Of a DNA stretch of 25,575 bases, positions 1 through 7,863 are shown piece by piece (within the stretch, counting starts at the first letter, position 1; every line of letters begins with the position of its first letter). Location: IMG/VR virus record IMGVR_UViG_3300030117_000172, positions 1-25,575 of that record. One strand, 5' to 3'. The notes under the pieces were generated by a model that was not told the DNA's origin, ran no database searches, and saw nothing but the letters and a program-made list of their open reading frames with translations. Position numbers and translations under genes: made by a program. This DNA comes from a virus.

Positions 1-2271
1 GAACTCTACAAAATCTTTTACTTTTGTATTAGTTGTTGCACCAGGAATGTTTTGATTGAATAAATAACTAACTAACCCTTCTGGTTGTTGTTTACTAATA
101 TTTAAAACTATTTCCTTATTTGCTAATTCAGTAGCAGCTTTTTGAGCTTGAAAAATACTTTGAAATTTTGCTGCCTCACCCACTGATAAGTTTCTACTTG
201 CTATAGCATAAATATTATTTTCTAGTTTCTTTTGTAAATCAGAAACTACATTAAATATTTTTACATCTGCTGGTTTATTACTACTTTTGGCTAGATCAGC
301 ACGGAAAGCATTTAAATCTATACGTAATCTATTTAATTCTCCAATACTTAAATCACCGTCTGTATAACGTAATAAACGTTCTGCTGTAGCCTCATCAAAA
401 AAATCATTAAACCTTCTTTTTACTTGTTCTGTTGAGCCTTTAAATAAATCTCCACCTTTCCCATAATCTCTAAATTTAATTAAGGCGTCTCTAAAACCGC
501 CTGCTCTGCTGTTTGTTTTAATTTCATTTAAACCAAACTCTTCAAAAGCATCGTCTAAAGATTGTGCTGCATCTGCTCTGTATTTTTTAGCAGCAGCATT
601 GATTTTTGAAGTTTGTCTTGTGTATAAATCACTCGAAGCTTGTTCGTCTAAAACTTTACTCAAAACACCCTTACCTTGTGTTATGTCTTTTATGTCGTTT
701 ACTTGTTTAGATAAACTATCTATTATAAGTTCACCTTCATCTAAAAATGATTGTCTTTTAATATCTATTCTTTTTAATAAATCTCTACCAACGGTTTCTC
801 CTGTTATTGAATTATCTAATTTATCAAATAAAGCATTAAAAAATTTTTGTTCAACTTCTTTATTACCTTTAAAAACTTCTTGATAAAATTTAGCAAACTC
901 TGGATTACTAGCATTCGTGTTAAAAATTTGTTCAAGGTTAGCTACAAATTCATTTTTTGTGCCTTGTGCTAATGTAGGATTAAACATTACATCATCGCCT
1001 ATTTTATCTGCTAAACTCTCTATTGCTGTATCAATATCTAATAATGTGATTTCTTCAGGTTTACCTGATAGTGTTGTTTGTTTTACACCTTTTTTACTTT
1101 CTCCATAAGCCTTAAAAGCTTCTTCTAATTCTTTTAATTCAGTGGCTCCTATATCTTTACCTACTATCGCTCTATAGATTTTTGGTATTCCATTCATAAA
1201 TATGTCTATGGTTTGATTACCAGCATAAGCGAGTATACCCATAAGACCAGATTCTGTCATTATATCTGTAATACTTCTATCATGAGCACCGTAAGATAAA
1301 CCTGCCATTCTTTGTAAAAAGGTTGCACCTGCTGCACCAGCACCAATTATTGAATTAAACGCTACGCTGTCTCTTATTTTCCCTGCGATACCGCTGCCTT
1401 TTGGTATAGCTTTTAAAAAATCATCTCTAAAATATCCTGCACCTTTAAAACCAATCACTTCACCTGCAAAAGTAGGACCTTCTTGTGCAACAAACTCTGC
1501 TACATCTAATCCTGTAATCAATGGTGAATCAAATAACACGGGTCTTTTACCTTCTTCGTAAATAGCTATACCTAACTCTGGTCTAGAAGGATCAACATAA
1601 CCAAAGTCTCCTTTGATGATATCAGCAAACTTTCCTCTCGCTCCTGGATTTTCTAATCTAGTTCTGGCACTTAAACCCATATAATTTTTAGCAAAATTCA
1701 AATCTTCAGGTGTTACATTACGAGGTGCTCCAAAATTTATTGCAAGTCTAAATTGATTCATACCCTCAACATCGTATTCTATTGCAGAATCTATACCGTA
1801 TTTAGCTAATTCTACTGATTTATCAAAACCTATGGGCTTTATAGGTTTTGGGTCAATATCTAAAAAACTCTCAGGAAAATCACCTCTAGTGTATGCTAAA
1901 TTTCTTCTTTGTTGTTGTTTAAATCTAAAATTTGGGTCGTTATAATTTTGTAAATCCGTGTAATATTGAGGGTGTCTTTGTTGTACGTTATAATCTATAG
2001 GTTCAAAATTTCTAGCATCAAAACGTCTTTTAAAAAGTGCCTCTGCTTGAGCTATTTTCATATCTAAATCTTCTTGACCTACTGCTTCGACCATTGCATT
2101 ATAGAAAGGTCTATTACCTTGTGAATCTACATACGTATTTATAGCAATTAACCTTAAAGCATCATCATTTAATAAACTTCCGTAAGTTAAATTTTCATTG
2201 AGTGATCTTTCAGGTGTTCGTTGTCTTATAACATCAACAACTTTATCTAATTCTTGTACAGGAATACTCAT
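1..2271 (-). CDS. Large internal virion (ejection-type) protein, 3' end outside the window
   Basis: An open frame runs without a stop from ATG at 2271 to the window edge, giving 757 residues of a longer protein. It begins MSIPVQELDKVVDVIRQ. The start overlaps the stop of the preceding gene as ATGA, which fixes it well. The protein is soluble-looking and rich in charged helical segments. A Gly/Ala-rich hydrophobic stretch lies around residues 300-335 (SIIGAGAAGATF is part of it), followed by another apolar stretch near 345-365. It is the last of four overlapping genes after the 6046-6074 promoter candidate. Podovirus ejection modules (T7 gp14-gp15-gp16, P22 gp7-gp16-gp20) have the same plan of small to very large proteins ending in one of about 1000 residues or more. 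Ejection function is inferred from size and position; no lytic transglycosylase motif was recognised in the visible part. Confidence 0.72.
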   Translation of the reverse strand, partial: MSIPVQELDKVVDVIRQRTPERSLNENLTYGSLLNDDALRLIAINTYVDSQGNRPFYNAMVEAVGQEDLDMKIAQAEALFKRRFDARNFEPIDYNVQQRHPQYYTDLQNYNDPNFRFKQQQRRNLAYTRGDFPESFLDIDPKPIKPIGFDKSVELAKYGIDSAIEYDVEGMNQFRLAINFGAPRNVTPEDLNFAKNYMGLSARTRLENPGARGKFADIIKGDFGYVDPSRPELGIAIYEEGKRPVLFDSPLITGLDVAEFVAQEGPTFAGEVIGFKGAGYFRDDFLKAIPKGSGIAGKIRDSVAFNSIIGAGAAGATFLQRMAGLSYGAHDRSITDIMTESGLMGILAYAGNQTIDIFMNGIPKIYRAIVGKDIGATELKELEEAFKAYGESKKGVKQTTLSGKPEEITLLDIDTAIESLADKIGDDVMFNPTLAQGTKNEFVANLEQIFNTNASNPEFAKFYQEVFKGNKEVEQKFFNALFDKLDNSITGETVGRDLLKRIDIKRQSFLDEGELIIDSLSKQVNDIKDITQGKGVLSKVLDEQASSDLYTRQTSKINAAAKKYRADAAQSLDDAFEEFGLNEIKTNSRAGGFRDALIKFRDYGKGGDLFKGSTEQVKRRFNDFFDEATAERLLRYTDGDLSIGELNRLRIDLNAFRADLAKSSNKPADVKIFNVVSDLQKKLENNIYAIASRNLSVGEAAKFQSIFQAQKAATELANKEIVLNISKQQPEGLVSYLFNQNIPGATTNTKVKDFVEF

Positions 2272-4004
2272 GGAAGTAGACCTTCATTTATTTTAATTTC
2301 AGTGAAATCGAAACCTTCTATACCGCTTGTTTTCCCTTCGTTTATCGTATTAGGAACTTTACTAGACTCAGGTCTTTCATAATTTAAAAATTGCGTTACA
2401 CTTGGAACATTTCCATACCTTTGAACATAACTTTTGAACTTATAGTTTTCTTTATTTGTGTAATCTTTTACTCCATTCGGATCTGTTTTTATATCGTAAA
2501 AATAATCAAATGCATTTACATAATTATTACCAGAATCATTAGGTTTTTTAGTGATTAATTTATCTTGATAAATACTAAATATGGTATTTAACCCAAAAGG
2601 TACCTCAGTTTGTGCATCGTTTTGTTGTATAACTTGATCTACAAAACCAATTAAATTTTTCTTTAAAGCTGTTGGATCTTGTGTGGCTCCGTAACCTACC
2701 ATACGTAAGTGGTAAGCTAAATCTTTATCTGATAACGTTCTACCTGTTTGTCCGTTTGCCGCTGCTGCCATATAAGCTAATTGTAATAAAGCCGCTGATG
2801 TTCTTATATTACGGAAAGCTAAATCACCTAAATAATCAGTTCTAATGCTTATACCGTATTGTTTTGCAGCATCTGATTCATCAAATTTTTCGATAGCTCT
2901 ACGTAGTGCCTCAGGATCATTACTTAAAGTTGCTTCGTATAATAATTTAGCTATCTGACCTGAACCTTCTCTACCGTTTGATCCAGCTGTACCTCGGTTT
3001 ACGTCCTCATTATTTGCAAAAATTCTATTATCTCCGTAAATAGCTGATAAAGCAGAGTTAGTTTGTGCAAGTATGCTATTAGCTGCGTTGTTTACCGCTC
3101 CGAAGAAACCTAAAGGGTTTTTAGAGGGGTCTTCTTCAGCGTCTACAAGATTACTTACAACTTCATTAGTTACGGTAATCGTGCTATTTAATGCTATATC
3201 TCTATCTTTAGCGTTTTTCAAATCTTCATTAAAAGATTTAAATAATGGATCGCTGCTGTTTAATTCATTAAAGTATGAGTTTGTTGCATTAGCCCTAGCT
3301 TTTATAAAGTTTCTACCTTTGCCGTCATCCATCGTAGTAGCGTCTACATACCTCTTATTATCATCATCTAAAATCATTAATCGAGTTCGGTTTGTATTAG
3401 GATTAGTTTCGAAATATCCTGGTCTGTAATCAGCTACGCCATTTTTAGCTGCTTCGACATCTAAATAATTATCAAAGCCTTGTGATTTGACCGAAGAATT
3501 AGCAGCTATGTAATTAGCTTTAGCAAAATCTGTTTGTTTATCTTTTTGAAACTTTTGGTTTTGTATATTAGTTAAACCAGTGGTATATGAACTAATTTCT
3601 CTAGGATCTTCCAATCCTACTAAGGGCAGTAAATTTATAGCTGTTTCTACTCCTTTAGAAACAGCAGACTGAGCAGTATCAGTGCCGTATAAATAATCTG
3701 CTTTTAGTTTTGCTTGTGAGTACGTTGGTAAATTACTGAACTCTTCTGTTTCGAATATACTAGGATCGATTGTATCAGCAGGTCCATCTATAGCGTCTCC
3801 GATAGCACTAGATATGTAAGGCACTATCATTGGAGCTATTGCAGCTAATGGATTAATTGAAGGAGGTGCTGATGGTCTACCTCTAGGTCTAGGAAATTGA
3901 GGGCTTACGCTTGGTAAAGATAACGTAGGTATAATACCGCCTTGACCACCTACATTAAAAGATGGAAAACCTAAAGAAGATATCCCTGTACGTCTCCTAA
4001 CCAT
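2268..4004 (-). CDS. Internal virion protein (ejection-type), 578 aa
   Basis: The frame extends upstream to 4040, but the ATG at 4004 (MVRRRTGISSLG) is preferred. It has a strong purine-rich site (AAGGGGAT) directly upstream and overlaps the previous stop by 8 bases (ATGGTTAG), the same overlap length as the next upstream pair. The first 60 residues are Pro/Gly-rich and low in complexity. A short Ala/Ile-rich hydrophobic stretch follows (LAAIAPMIVPYISSAIG), and then a long mixed helical region. No enzymatic motif was recognised. Its position between a 405-residue and a very large protein fits the middle component of a podovirus ejection apparatus. The function is inferred; only the coding status is well supported. 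Confidence 0.75.
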   Translation of the reverse strand: MVRRRTGISSLGFPSFNVGGQGGIIPTLSLPSVSPQFPRPRGRPSAPPSINPLAAIAPMIVPYISSAIGDAIDGPADTIDPSIFETEEFSNLPTYSQAKLKADYLYGTDTAQSAVSKGVETAINLLPLVGLEDPREISSYTTGLTNIQNQKFQKDKQTDFAKANYIAANSSVKSQGFDNYLDVEAAKNGVADYRPGYFETNPNTNRTRLMILDDDNKRYVDATTMDDGKGRNFIKARANATNSYFNELNSSDPLFKSFNEDLKNAKDRDIALNSTITVTNEVVSNLVDAEEDPSKNPLGFFGAVNNAANSILAQTNSALSAIYGDNRIFANNEDVNRGTAGSNGREGSGQIAKLLYEATLSNDPEALRRAIEKFDESDAAKQYGISIRTDYLGDLAFRNIRTSAALLQLAYMAAAANGQTGRTLSDKDLAYHLRMVGYGATQDPTALKKNLIGFVDQVIQQNDAQTEVPFGLNTIFSIYQDKLITKKPNDSGNNYVNAFDYFYDIKTDPNGVKDYTNKENYKFKSYVQRYGNVPSVTQFLNYERPESSKVPNTINEGKTSGIEGFDFTEIKINEGLLP

Positions 4005-5214
4005 ATCCCCTTCCAGGAGCTCCTTCGTCAAAACTATCAAATGGTAAGTTTGGTATATTTATGGGAACGTTAGGCGGGGGTGTTCCTGGTGTTCCAACCA
4101 TCGTTCTTTCGTCACCAGTGTTAGGTGTTGTTGGTCTAGTTAGTTGAGGTATTGGACCTGTGTTCGGGTAAAAAGCTTCCATACCTCCCGCACCAGAATC
4201 TGAAGCGAAAGGCATAGTCTCACCTGAGTAACCAAAGCCACCCGCTAGAGGTCCTAGAGTCGCTGTAATAGCTCCAACGTTTTGTAGTGTTTGTAACGGT
4301 AAGTTATATTGACCTACAAAGTTTTGGTAAGCTAAATCTAGTAACGATTGATCTCTCGCTCTATCTAAACCACCTATACCCATAAGTCTGTTTATATCCG
4401 CTGTTTGTAAGTTTTGTAATGTAGGTGCCATAGCTCCAAACTGTCTACCAATACCGCCGTAAATATTAGCTAAATTAGTACCTGTGCCTGCAAACCTAGA
4501 ACCTAAAGTTCCTAATTCTCTACCTATGTTTCCTGTAAGCCCTGCAATACCGCCTGTTCTTCGCATTAAATCAGCAAAGTCTTGCCTAGAAGCATCTCTC
4601 GCACCTGTGAAACCACGTTCTCTTATAGCTCCAACTCTTTTAGTTGCTTCTTCTGCAAATCTATCGGCTAGTTCTTCTGAGGCTAATCTACCTCTAGAAC
4701 CACCAAAAGCACCTTTACTAATAGCGTCTGCTCTAGTGCCTATATCTGCTTTTTGGAAACCTTCTGTTATATCTTGTATTGTTTGATCAACTACAGCATC
4801 TTCGAATGGATTGTAATAAGCATCTATTGCACTAGGATCAAAAGCACCTAACGAAGCTAAACCTAAATCCTCTGCTCGCCTAAAAGTTCCAGCACCTTGA
4901 TCTAATAAATCTTGTGCTCTTGTTGTACCAGCCCCTGCTTCTAAAGCTCCTAAATTTAATAAACCTGATTGTTGGTCTAATAACGGCTGATAACTACCTA
5001 CCGAAGCATCGGATAATAATTTCGCATATTCTTCTCGAGGGTCGAAGTCTGCTACTCTTTGTCCTGTATACGTAAAAGGACTAGTATCAGCTTGACCAAA
5101 CTGATCACCAAGTTGACCTTGTAAAAAACTTTGTAAAAAAGGAAAGATACCTTCTTGTAAAAAATCACCTACAAAAGGTGCGGGGGCTTGGGTTGCAAAT
5201 TCTTGTTTAGCCAT
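3997..5214 (-). CDS. Internal virion protein (DNA-ejection type), 405 aa
   Basis: ATG at 5214 (MAKQEFATQAPAPFVGDF) overlaps the upstream stop by 8 bases and is preceded by AGGAGAT, a good ribosome site. The protein is Gly/Ala/Gln-rich. A central helical region contains NPFEDAVVDQTIQDI followed by AFGGSRGRLASEEL, a pattern I associate with internal virion proteins of many marine podoviruses. Glycine-spaced amphipathic helices continue to about residue 330. The last 70 residues are Pro/Thr/Gly-rich and probably disordered. No signal peptide or classical membrane segment is present. Context puts it with its two large downstream neighbours as an ejection-module protein. Virion-protein status is likely; the precise equivalence to T7 gp14 or P22 gp7/gp20 is unproven. 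Confidence 0.75.
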   Translation of the reverse strand: MAKQEFATQAPAPFVGDFLQEGIFPFLQSFLQGQLGDQFGQADTSPFTYTGQRVADFDPREEYAKLLSDASVGSYQPLLDQQSGLLNLGALEAGAGTTRAQDLLDQGAGTFRRAEDLGLASLGAFDPSAIDAYYNPFEDAVVDQTIQDITEGFQKADIGTRADAISKGAFGGSRGRLASEELADRFAEEATKRVGAIRERGFTGARDASRQDFADLMRRTGGIAGLTGNIGRELGTLGSRFAGTGTNLANIYGGIGRQFGAMAPTLQNLQTADINRLMGIGGLDRARDQSLLDLAYQNFVGQYNLPLQTLQNVGAITATLGPLAGGFGYSGETMPFASDSGAGGMEAFYPNTGPIPQLTRPTTPNTGDERTMVGTPGTPPPNVPINIPNLPFDSFDEGAPGRGYG

Positions 5215-5974
5215 ATCTCCTATTTCCTTGAGCGTTAAACTTTTTTAAATTAGCAATACCTTTTTTATGGTTACCACCGCCTGCATTTTTAACAGCAGCG
5301 TTAGATAACATAAACTCACCATCACTAGCCATAACAGGCACAAGATCGTCTTTAGGACCTCCTGGACCGCTAATTTTACCACCGTTAGGCATAAAATTTT
5401 TCATAAAAGGCATACCATCAGCCGCATACATAGGTTCTAAACCAACGATTCCTGGTTTGGGAACAATATCGCCTTGTCCTCTACTCATAGTTCTATCTTC
5501 TTGACTACGTAGTAGTTGTATTATAGGACTTAAACTTTTTATTATTTGAGCTATTTCCTCAGTGCTCATACCAACAAGCCCAAGTCCTGATGATAAAGAA
5601 TCTATTCCTCCCCCATCAGCCATAAAACCCATTTTATTACGGACTTCTTCTGGTAATTTAGCTAAACCTTTATTACCTTCTGGAATAGCTTTTAACTCTT
5701 TACCTTCGGCTGCTGTTTGTACTTGTTGACCTTCTAGTATTTTACGTAAAAGTTCGGCTTCTAAATCGCCGCCTGCTTCTAAATCATCTAATGTTCCGAA
5801 GTCTCCTGACATTTCGACTTCGCTGCCTTGAATCGGCATAACAGGTATATTAGAACTTCCAGGAGCAACACCAACGGTAGTACTACCAAGTACGTCAGGC
5901 TGTTTAGGTTTTTTTGCAGCACCTGCTACACTAGCTATGGCTCCTATAATAGCTGCTATTTCCATTCCTGTCAT
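5207..5974 (-). CDS. Internal virion protein with glycine-zipper-like N-terminus, 255 aa
   Basis: Starts at ATG 5974; an alternative ATG at 5965 (MEIAAIIGAIASVAG) follows ACAGGA and would remove only three residues. The N-terminus is a short Ala/Gly/Ile hydrophobic helix of the glycine-zipper kind. A Gly/Glu-rich middle follows. The C-terminal 60 residues carry a GPGGPKDDLVPVMASDGEFM motif and then a basic tail, an arrangement I recognise from structural or core proteins of marine phages. It is the first gene after the promoter candidate at 6046-6074 and the first of four overlapping virion genes. The membrane-active N-terminus would fit a protein ejected into the host envelope, but this is inference. 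Confidence 0.72.
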   Translation of the reverse strand: MTGMEIAAIIGAIASVAGAAKKPKQPDVLGSTTVGVAPGSSNIPVMPIQGSEVEMSGDFGTLDDLEAGGDLEAELLRKILEGQQVQTAAEGKELKAIPEGNKGLAKLPEEVRNKMGFMADGGGIDSLSSGLGLVGMSTEEIAQIIKSLSPIIQLLRSQEDRTMSRGQGDIVPKPGIVGLEPMYAADGMPFMKNFMPNGGKISGPGGPKDDLVPVMASDGEFMLSNAAVKNAGGGNHKKGIANLKKFNAQGNRRYG

Positions 5975-6045
5975 AAATCTACCTTTAATTTAAGCGGGTT
6001 ATAAGCCATTCCCTTACGGCTGCAGCTACATTGACTGATAACAAG

Positions 6046-6074
6046 ATTATACGTTTGTTTAACTCTAGTGTATA
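6046..6074 (-). promoter_or_regulatory. Sigma70-like promoter candidate for the ejection-protein genes
   Basis: On the minus strand the sequence reads TATACA (6069-6074), a 17-base spacer, then a perfect TATAAT (6046-6051). The -35 element matches the consensus at 4 of 6 positions and overlaps the end of the 6065-6250 gene. The start point would be near 6039, about 65 bases before the ATG at 5974. The 90-base region is the largest gap in the window and contains no start codon with a ribosome site of its own. The same TATACA-17-TA(T/G)AAT layout occurs at 7499-7527. A weak inverted repeat (GGCTTATAACCC) lies downstream in the leader; it is too imperfect to call a terminator. Confidence 0.5.
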
Positions 6075-6250
6075 GTGGGAGCATATTCTTCAAGTTCGTC
6101 AAAATCTTCTATAATATCTACTAATTGACCCACTATAACGACTTTATACTCGTCAGCCTTCTCCTCGGCTTCTTTGAAGTTTTCTGCAATAATATTAGGA
6201 CCTGCATAAAGTTTTCCTTTATACAAAAACTCTGTTAAAAATATATACAT
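6065..6250 (-). CDS. Small acidic conserved phage protein, 61 aa
   Basis: ATG 6250 overlaps the preceding stop as TAATG. The product begins MYIFLTEFLYKGKLYAGPNI and has an alternating beta pattern, then a Glu/Lys helix with KEAEEKADEYK, then a beta strand and an acidic tail. It looks like a tiny alpha/beta protein of the kind seen next to basic small proteins in marine podoviruses. It is the only acidic member of a run of otherwise strongly basic small genes. No function is recognised. Its 3' end carries the -35 box of the promoter candidate for the next genes. Confidence 0.65.
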   Translation of the reverse strand: MYIFLTEFLYKGKLYAGPNIIAENFKEAEEKADEYKVVIVGQLVDIIEDFDELEEYAPTIH

Positions 6251-6417
6251 TACCTTCTTTTCGTTGTTCTTCTAGCTTGTTTGAAGTTCTTTTTACTAGG
6301 TGCACCTTTTGATCCTGGTTTACGCATACGTTCACCGCTACCCGCTTTTATTCTTTTACGTTTAGCGTGTATATTCGCCCACAATCCTGGACGTTTGCTT
6401 TTAGTCTTTTTCTTCAT
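6250..6417 (-). CDS. Very basic 55-aa conserved marine phage protein
   Basis: ATG at 6417 sits directly after the upstream TAA (TAAATG), and the TAA at 6250-6252 overlaps the next ATG, so the gene fits exactly between its neighbours. The product starts MKKKTKSKRPGLWANIHAKR, continues through a GSGERMRKPGSKGAP segment and ends in a run of Arg/Lys. There are almost no acidic residues. I recognise this KRPGLWANIH-type sequence as a widespread small protein of unknown function in marine phages. It could bind DNA or RNA, or be packaged with the genome. Because of its length it is easily missed by automatic ORF calling. Confidence 0.78.
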   Translation of the reverse strand: MKKKTKSKRPGLWANIHAKRKRIKAGSGERMRKPGSKGAPSKKNFKQARRTTKRR

Positions 6418-6702
6418 TTAACACTTCCATCTTCTTCTTGCTTGTCTCAACCTAGAATTAGGATTTTTAGCTGCTTTTGGAAACTTTTTCATCTGACCTT
6501 TTGACCTTGCACAAAAAGATTTACGACGTTTAGCCGCTTTACTGCCTTTCTTGACTTTACCTGTAACAGCTGTTTTTAGCTTCGATCCAGGATTCATACG
6601 CCTATAAGCTTTGACTCCTGCCGCAGTCATACCCGCACCTTTTTTAGTAGGTCTAAAATTCTTTTTATTACGTTTAGGCATTTTCGCTTGTTTTCTAGGC
6701 AC
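6418..6702 (-). CDS. Lys/Arg-rich conserved small protein (MTAAGVKAYRR type), 94 aa
   Basis: The preferred start is GTG at 6702 because GGAGG lies immediately upstream at correct distance (GGAGGAAACGTG); the in-frame start at 6741 lacks such a site. The start overlaps the previous stop by 8 bases. The product contains GAGMTAAGVKAYRRMNPGSK, then KAAKRRKSFCARSKGQMKKF, and ends RRRWKC. This is a common basic family in marine phages and in some giant-virus and metagenome sequences, with unknown function. Two conserved Cys (in FCARS and the C-terminal WKC) are worth noting. A nucleic-acid role is likely from charge alone. Confidence 0.78.
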   Translation of the reverse strand: MPRKQAKMPKRNKKNFRPTKKGAGMTAAGVKAYRRMNPGSKLKTAVTGKVKKGSKAAKRRKSFCARSKGQMKKFPKAAKNPNSRLRQARRRWKC

Positions 6703-7003
6703 GTTTCCTCCTTCTCGTAGTTTTTCTTTTCTTTTTAACAAAAGTTCTTACGTTTGTTGGTTTACCTCCTGGATTACCAGCAGCTCTTTTTCTACGTACC
6801 GCACTTCTTCTTTGTGCAGCAGTCATTGATCTAGCTTTAGAACGTGGTACACATTTAGGGTATTTACGTTTACTTTTACCTTTAGCGGATTTACGACCAC
6901 ATTTTTGAAATTTACCTTTTTTCTTAGGAGCACCAATATCTACCCAGTCTCCTTTAGGTCCCTTGCCAAACCATGCTGTTAGTCCACCTTTAGGTTTTGC
7001 CAC
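6695..7003 (-). CDS. DUF6321-like basic protein, 102 aa
   Basis: Starts with GTG at 7003, supported by GAGGAAG just upstream, and overlaps the preceding gene by 14 bases. The product begins MAKPKGGLTAWFGKGPKGDW, continues with VDIGAPKKKGKFQKCGRKSA, then YPKCVPRSKARSMTAAQRRS, and ends in a poly-basic tail. The combination of WVDI, KCGR, YPKCVP and MT-x-x-QR matches the small family I know as DUF6321; I could not search a database. Its two cysteines might form a metal knuckle with neighbouring residues. Function is unknown, and a DNA-compacting or virion-internal role is only a guess from charge and context. Confidence 0.75.
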   Translation of the reverse strand: MAKPKGGLTAWFGKGPKGDWVDIGAPKKKGKFQKCGRKSAKGKSKRKYPKCVPRSKARSMTAAQRRSAVRRKRAAGNPGGKPTNVRTFVKKKRKTTRRRKRA

Positions 7004-7295
7004 GTTTCTTCCTCTTACTCCTTATCGCTTCTTTACCACGTTTAAATATAGCTGCGACTTGGTTTTTACCCATAACTTTAGCTCTCTGTTCGCCAACTGT
7101 AAGTATTTGTATCTTTCTAGCAAACGGTTTACTAATTTTTTTAACTTTTGCCACTGTTGCTCTAGCATCAGCAGGAGTTGCAAACTTGATTCTAACCGTG
7201 TCTTTAGGGTTTTCATCTGTGTATAATCTTCTACCTGTGCCTTTTGGTTTTTTACCCGTGCCGACTTTTGGGTCTTTACGTTTCTTCTTAGGCAT
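6990..7295 (-). CDS. Basic conserved phage protein, 101 aa
   Basis: ATG 7295 overlaps the preceding stop as TAATG. The product begins MPKKKRKDPKVGTGKKPKGT and includes GRRLYTDENPKDTVRIKFAT, a signature I recall from marine phage hypothetical proteins. A helical region with ISKPFARKIQI follows, and the protein ends in a very basic tail. The middle part is compatible with a small folded helical domain flanked by disordered basic arms. It is the second of five contiguous basic genes. The biochemical role is unknown. Confidence 0.74.
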   Translation of the reverse strand: MPKKKRKDPKVGTGKKPKGTGRRLYTDENPKDTVRIKFATPADARATVAKVKKISKPFARKIQILTVGEQRAKVMGKNQVAAIFKRGKEAIRSKRKKRGKT

Positions 7296-7480
7296 TATTT
7301 ATAGCCACCGCCACGTTTTTTATACGTTCTTACTAACCATCCATTTGCATAAGCACTTGGATAAACTTTAAATTTCTTTTTAGCTTCTGCTTTTACTCTA
7401 GCGTATAAAGCAGGATTAGTAGGCGTAGCACCTTTCTTTTTAGTTGTTTTACGCTTTGTTGCTTTTTTAGCTCTTGGCAT
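7295..7480 (-). CDS. DUF5872-like basic protein, 61 aa
   Basis: ATG 7480 is preceded by AAAAAGGAGATATT, one of the best ribosome sites in the window. It is the first gene after the 7499-7527 promoter candidate. The N-terminal 20 residues are almost all Lys/Arg/Thr. The rest reads VKAEAKKKFKVYPSAYANGW followed by LVRTYKKRGGGYK. The PSAYANG...LV..YK.RGG.Y pattern is what I know as the DUF5872 domain, found in marine viruses and bacteria. Function unknown. Confidence 0.76.
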   Translation of the reverse strand: MPRAKKATKRKTTKKKGATPTNPALYARVKAEAKKKFKVYPSAYANGWLVRTYKKRGGGYK

Positions 7481-7498
7481 AATATCTCCTTTTTATTA

Positions 7499-7527
7499 AT
7501 TCTATCTTTTTTACAATATTGTGTATA
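7499..7527 (-). promoter_or_regulatory. Sigma70-like promoter candidate for the basic-protein genes
   Basis: On the minus strand: TATACA (7522-7527), 17 bases, TAGAAT (7499-7504), located in the only gap of this region and ending about 20 bases before the ATG at 7480. The -35 box and spacer length are identical to those of the candidate at 6046-6074. Two symmetrical sequences overlap it: a perfect 10-base palindrome ACAATATTGT (7513-7522) and an imperfect TGTG-8-CACA inverted repeat (7520-7535). Either could be an operator. Promoter activity is inferred from sequence only. Confidence 0.45.
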
Positions 7528-7530
7528 TAT

Positions 7531-7863
7531 TCACACCTCTACGTTTATTGCACCGTTAGTAGCTACTGATATAGCCCCTAAACTAGATTGTGCTTGTAAA
7601 CCTTTAGTGCTTTCTGATTCTATATTAATGTTATACCAACCTGACGTAATCCAAACTTGTAACTTGTTAGTGGTTGTATTGAATATTATAGAACCGTCAT
7701 TAAAATTAACTTTATCTCGTTCCTCTGTTGACAGACTTTCCGTATCAACAGGGTCGAAAGCACCTAAGTTAATCTCTAATATTCTAATTAATCTATTATA
7801 TAGATTAGAATCTACTTGTTGTTCTTGTGATAACGGTAAGTTTGTTTGTAGAAGTTTAGCCAC
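7531..7863 (-). CDS. Small tail-associated protein, 110 aa
   Basis: Starts with GTG at 7863, overlapping the stop of the nozzle-like gene as TAGTG, which argues for translational coupling. The first 45 residues are helical (MAKLLQTNLPLSQEQQVDSN, then NRLIRILEINLG). A short beta unit with NDGSIIFNTTTNKLQVW and a following W-Y pair comes next, the kind of motif also seen around residues 130-150 of the 20246-22282 fibre. The tail ends in SLGAISVATNGAINVEV. Being coupled to the nozzle gene, it may be a tail tip or plug component; that is inference. No database family is recognised with certainty. Confidence 0.62.
   Translation of the reverse strand: MAKLLQTNLPLSQEQQVDSNLYNRLIRILEINLGAFDPVDTESLSTEERDKVNFNDGSIIFNTTTNKLQVWITSGWYNINIESESTKGLQAQSSLGAISVATNGAINVEV

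Noticed and set aside
599-1108. Open frames on the plus strand (599-883, 917-1108)
   Set aside because: They lie antisense to the long minus-strand ejection-protein gene, have low-complexity Ser/Leu/Phe products and no ribosome site; they are shadows of an AT-rich coding strand.
3073-3429. Plus-strand open frame of 118 codons
   Set aside because: Fully antisense to the 2268-4004 virion gene, with a hydrophobic product typical of antisense translation of Lys/Asp/Asn-rich sequence.
5985-6030. Rho-independent terminator in the largest gap
   Set aside because: The inverted repeats here (GGCTTATAACCC; GCC...GGC around 6008-6030) are short and mismatched, and no T-tract follows on the minus strand.
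7022-7216. Alternative minus-strand frame of 64 codons inside the 101-aa basic gene
   Set aside because: It is in another frame of a gene with a conserved family signature and lacks a ribosome site at its ATG.
6963-7371. Overlapping plus-strand frames encoding Phe/Leu/Cys-rich peptides
   Set aside because: They are the complement of the Lys/Arg-rich small genes; the hydrophobic appearance comes from reading AAA/AAG codons as TTT/CTT.
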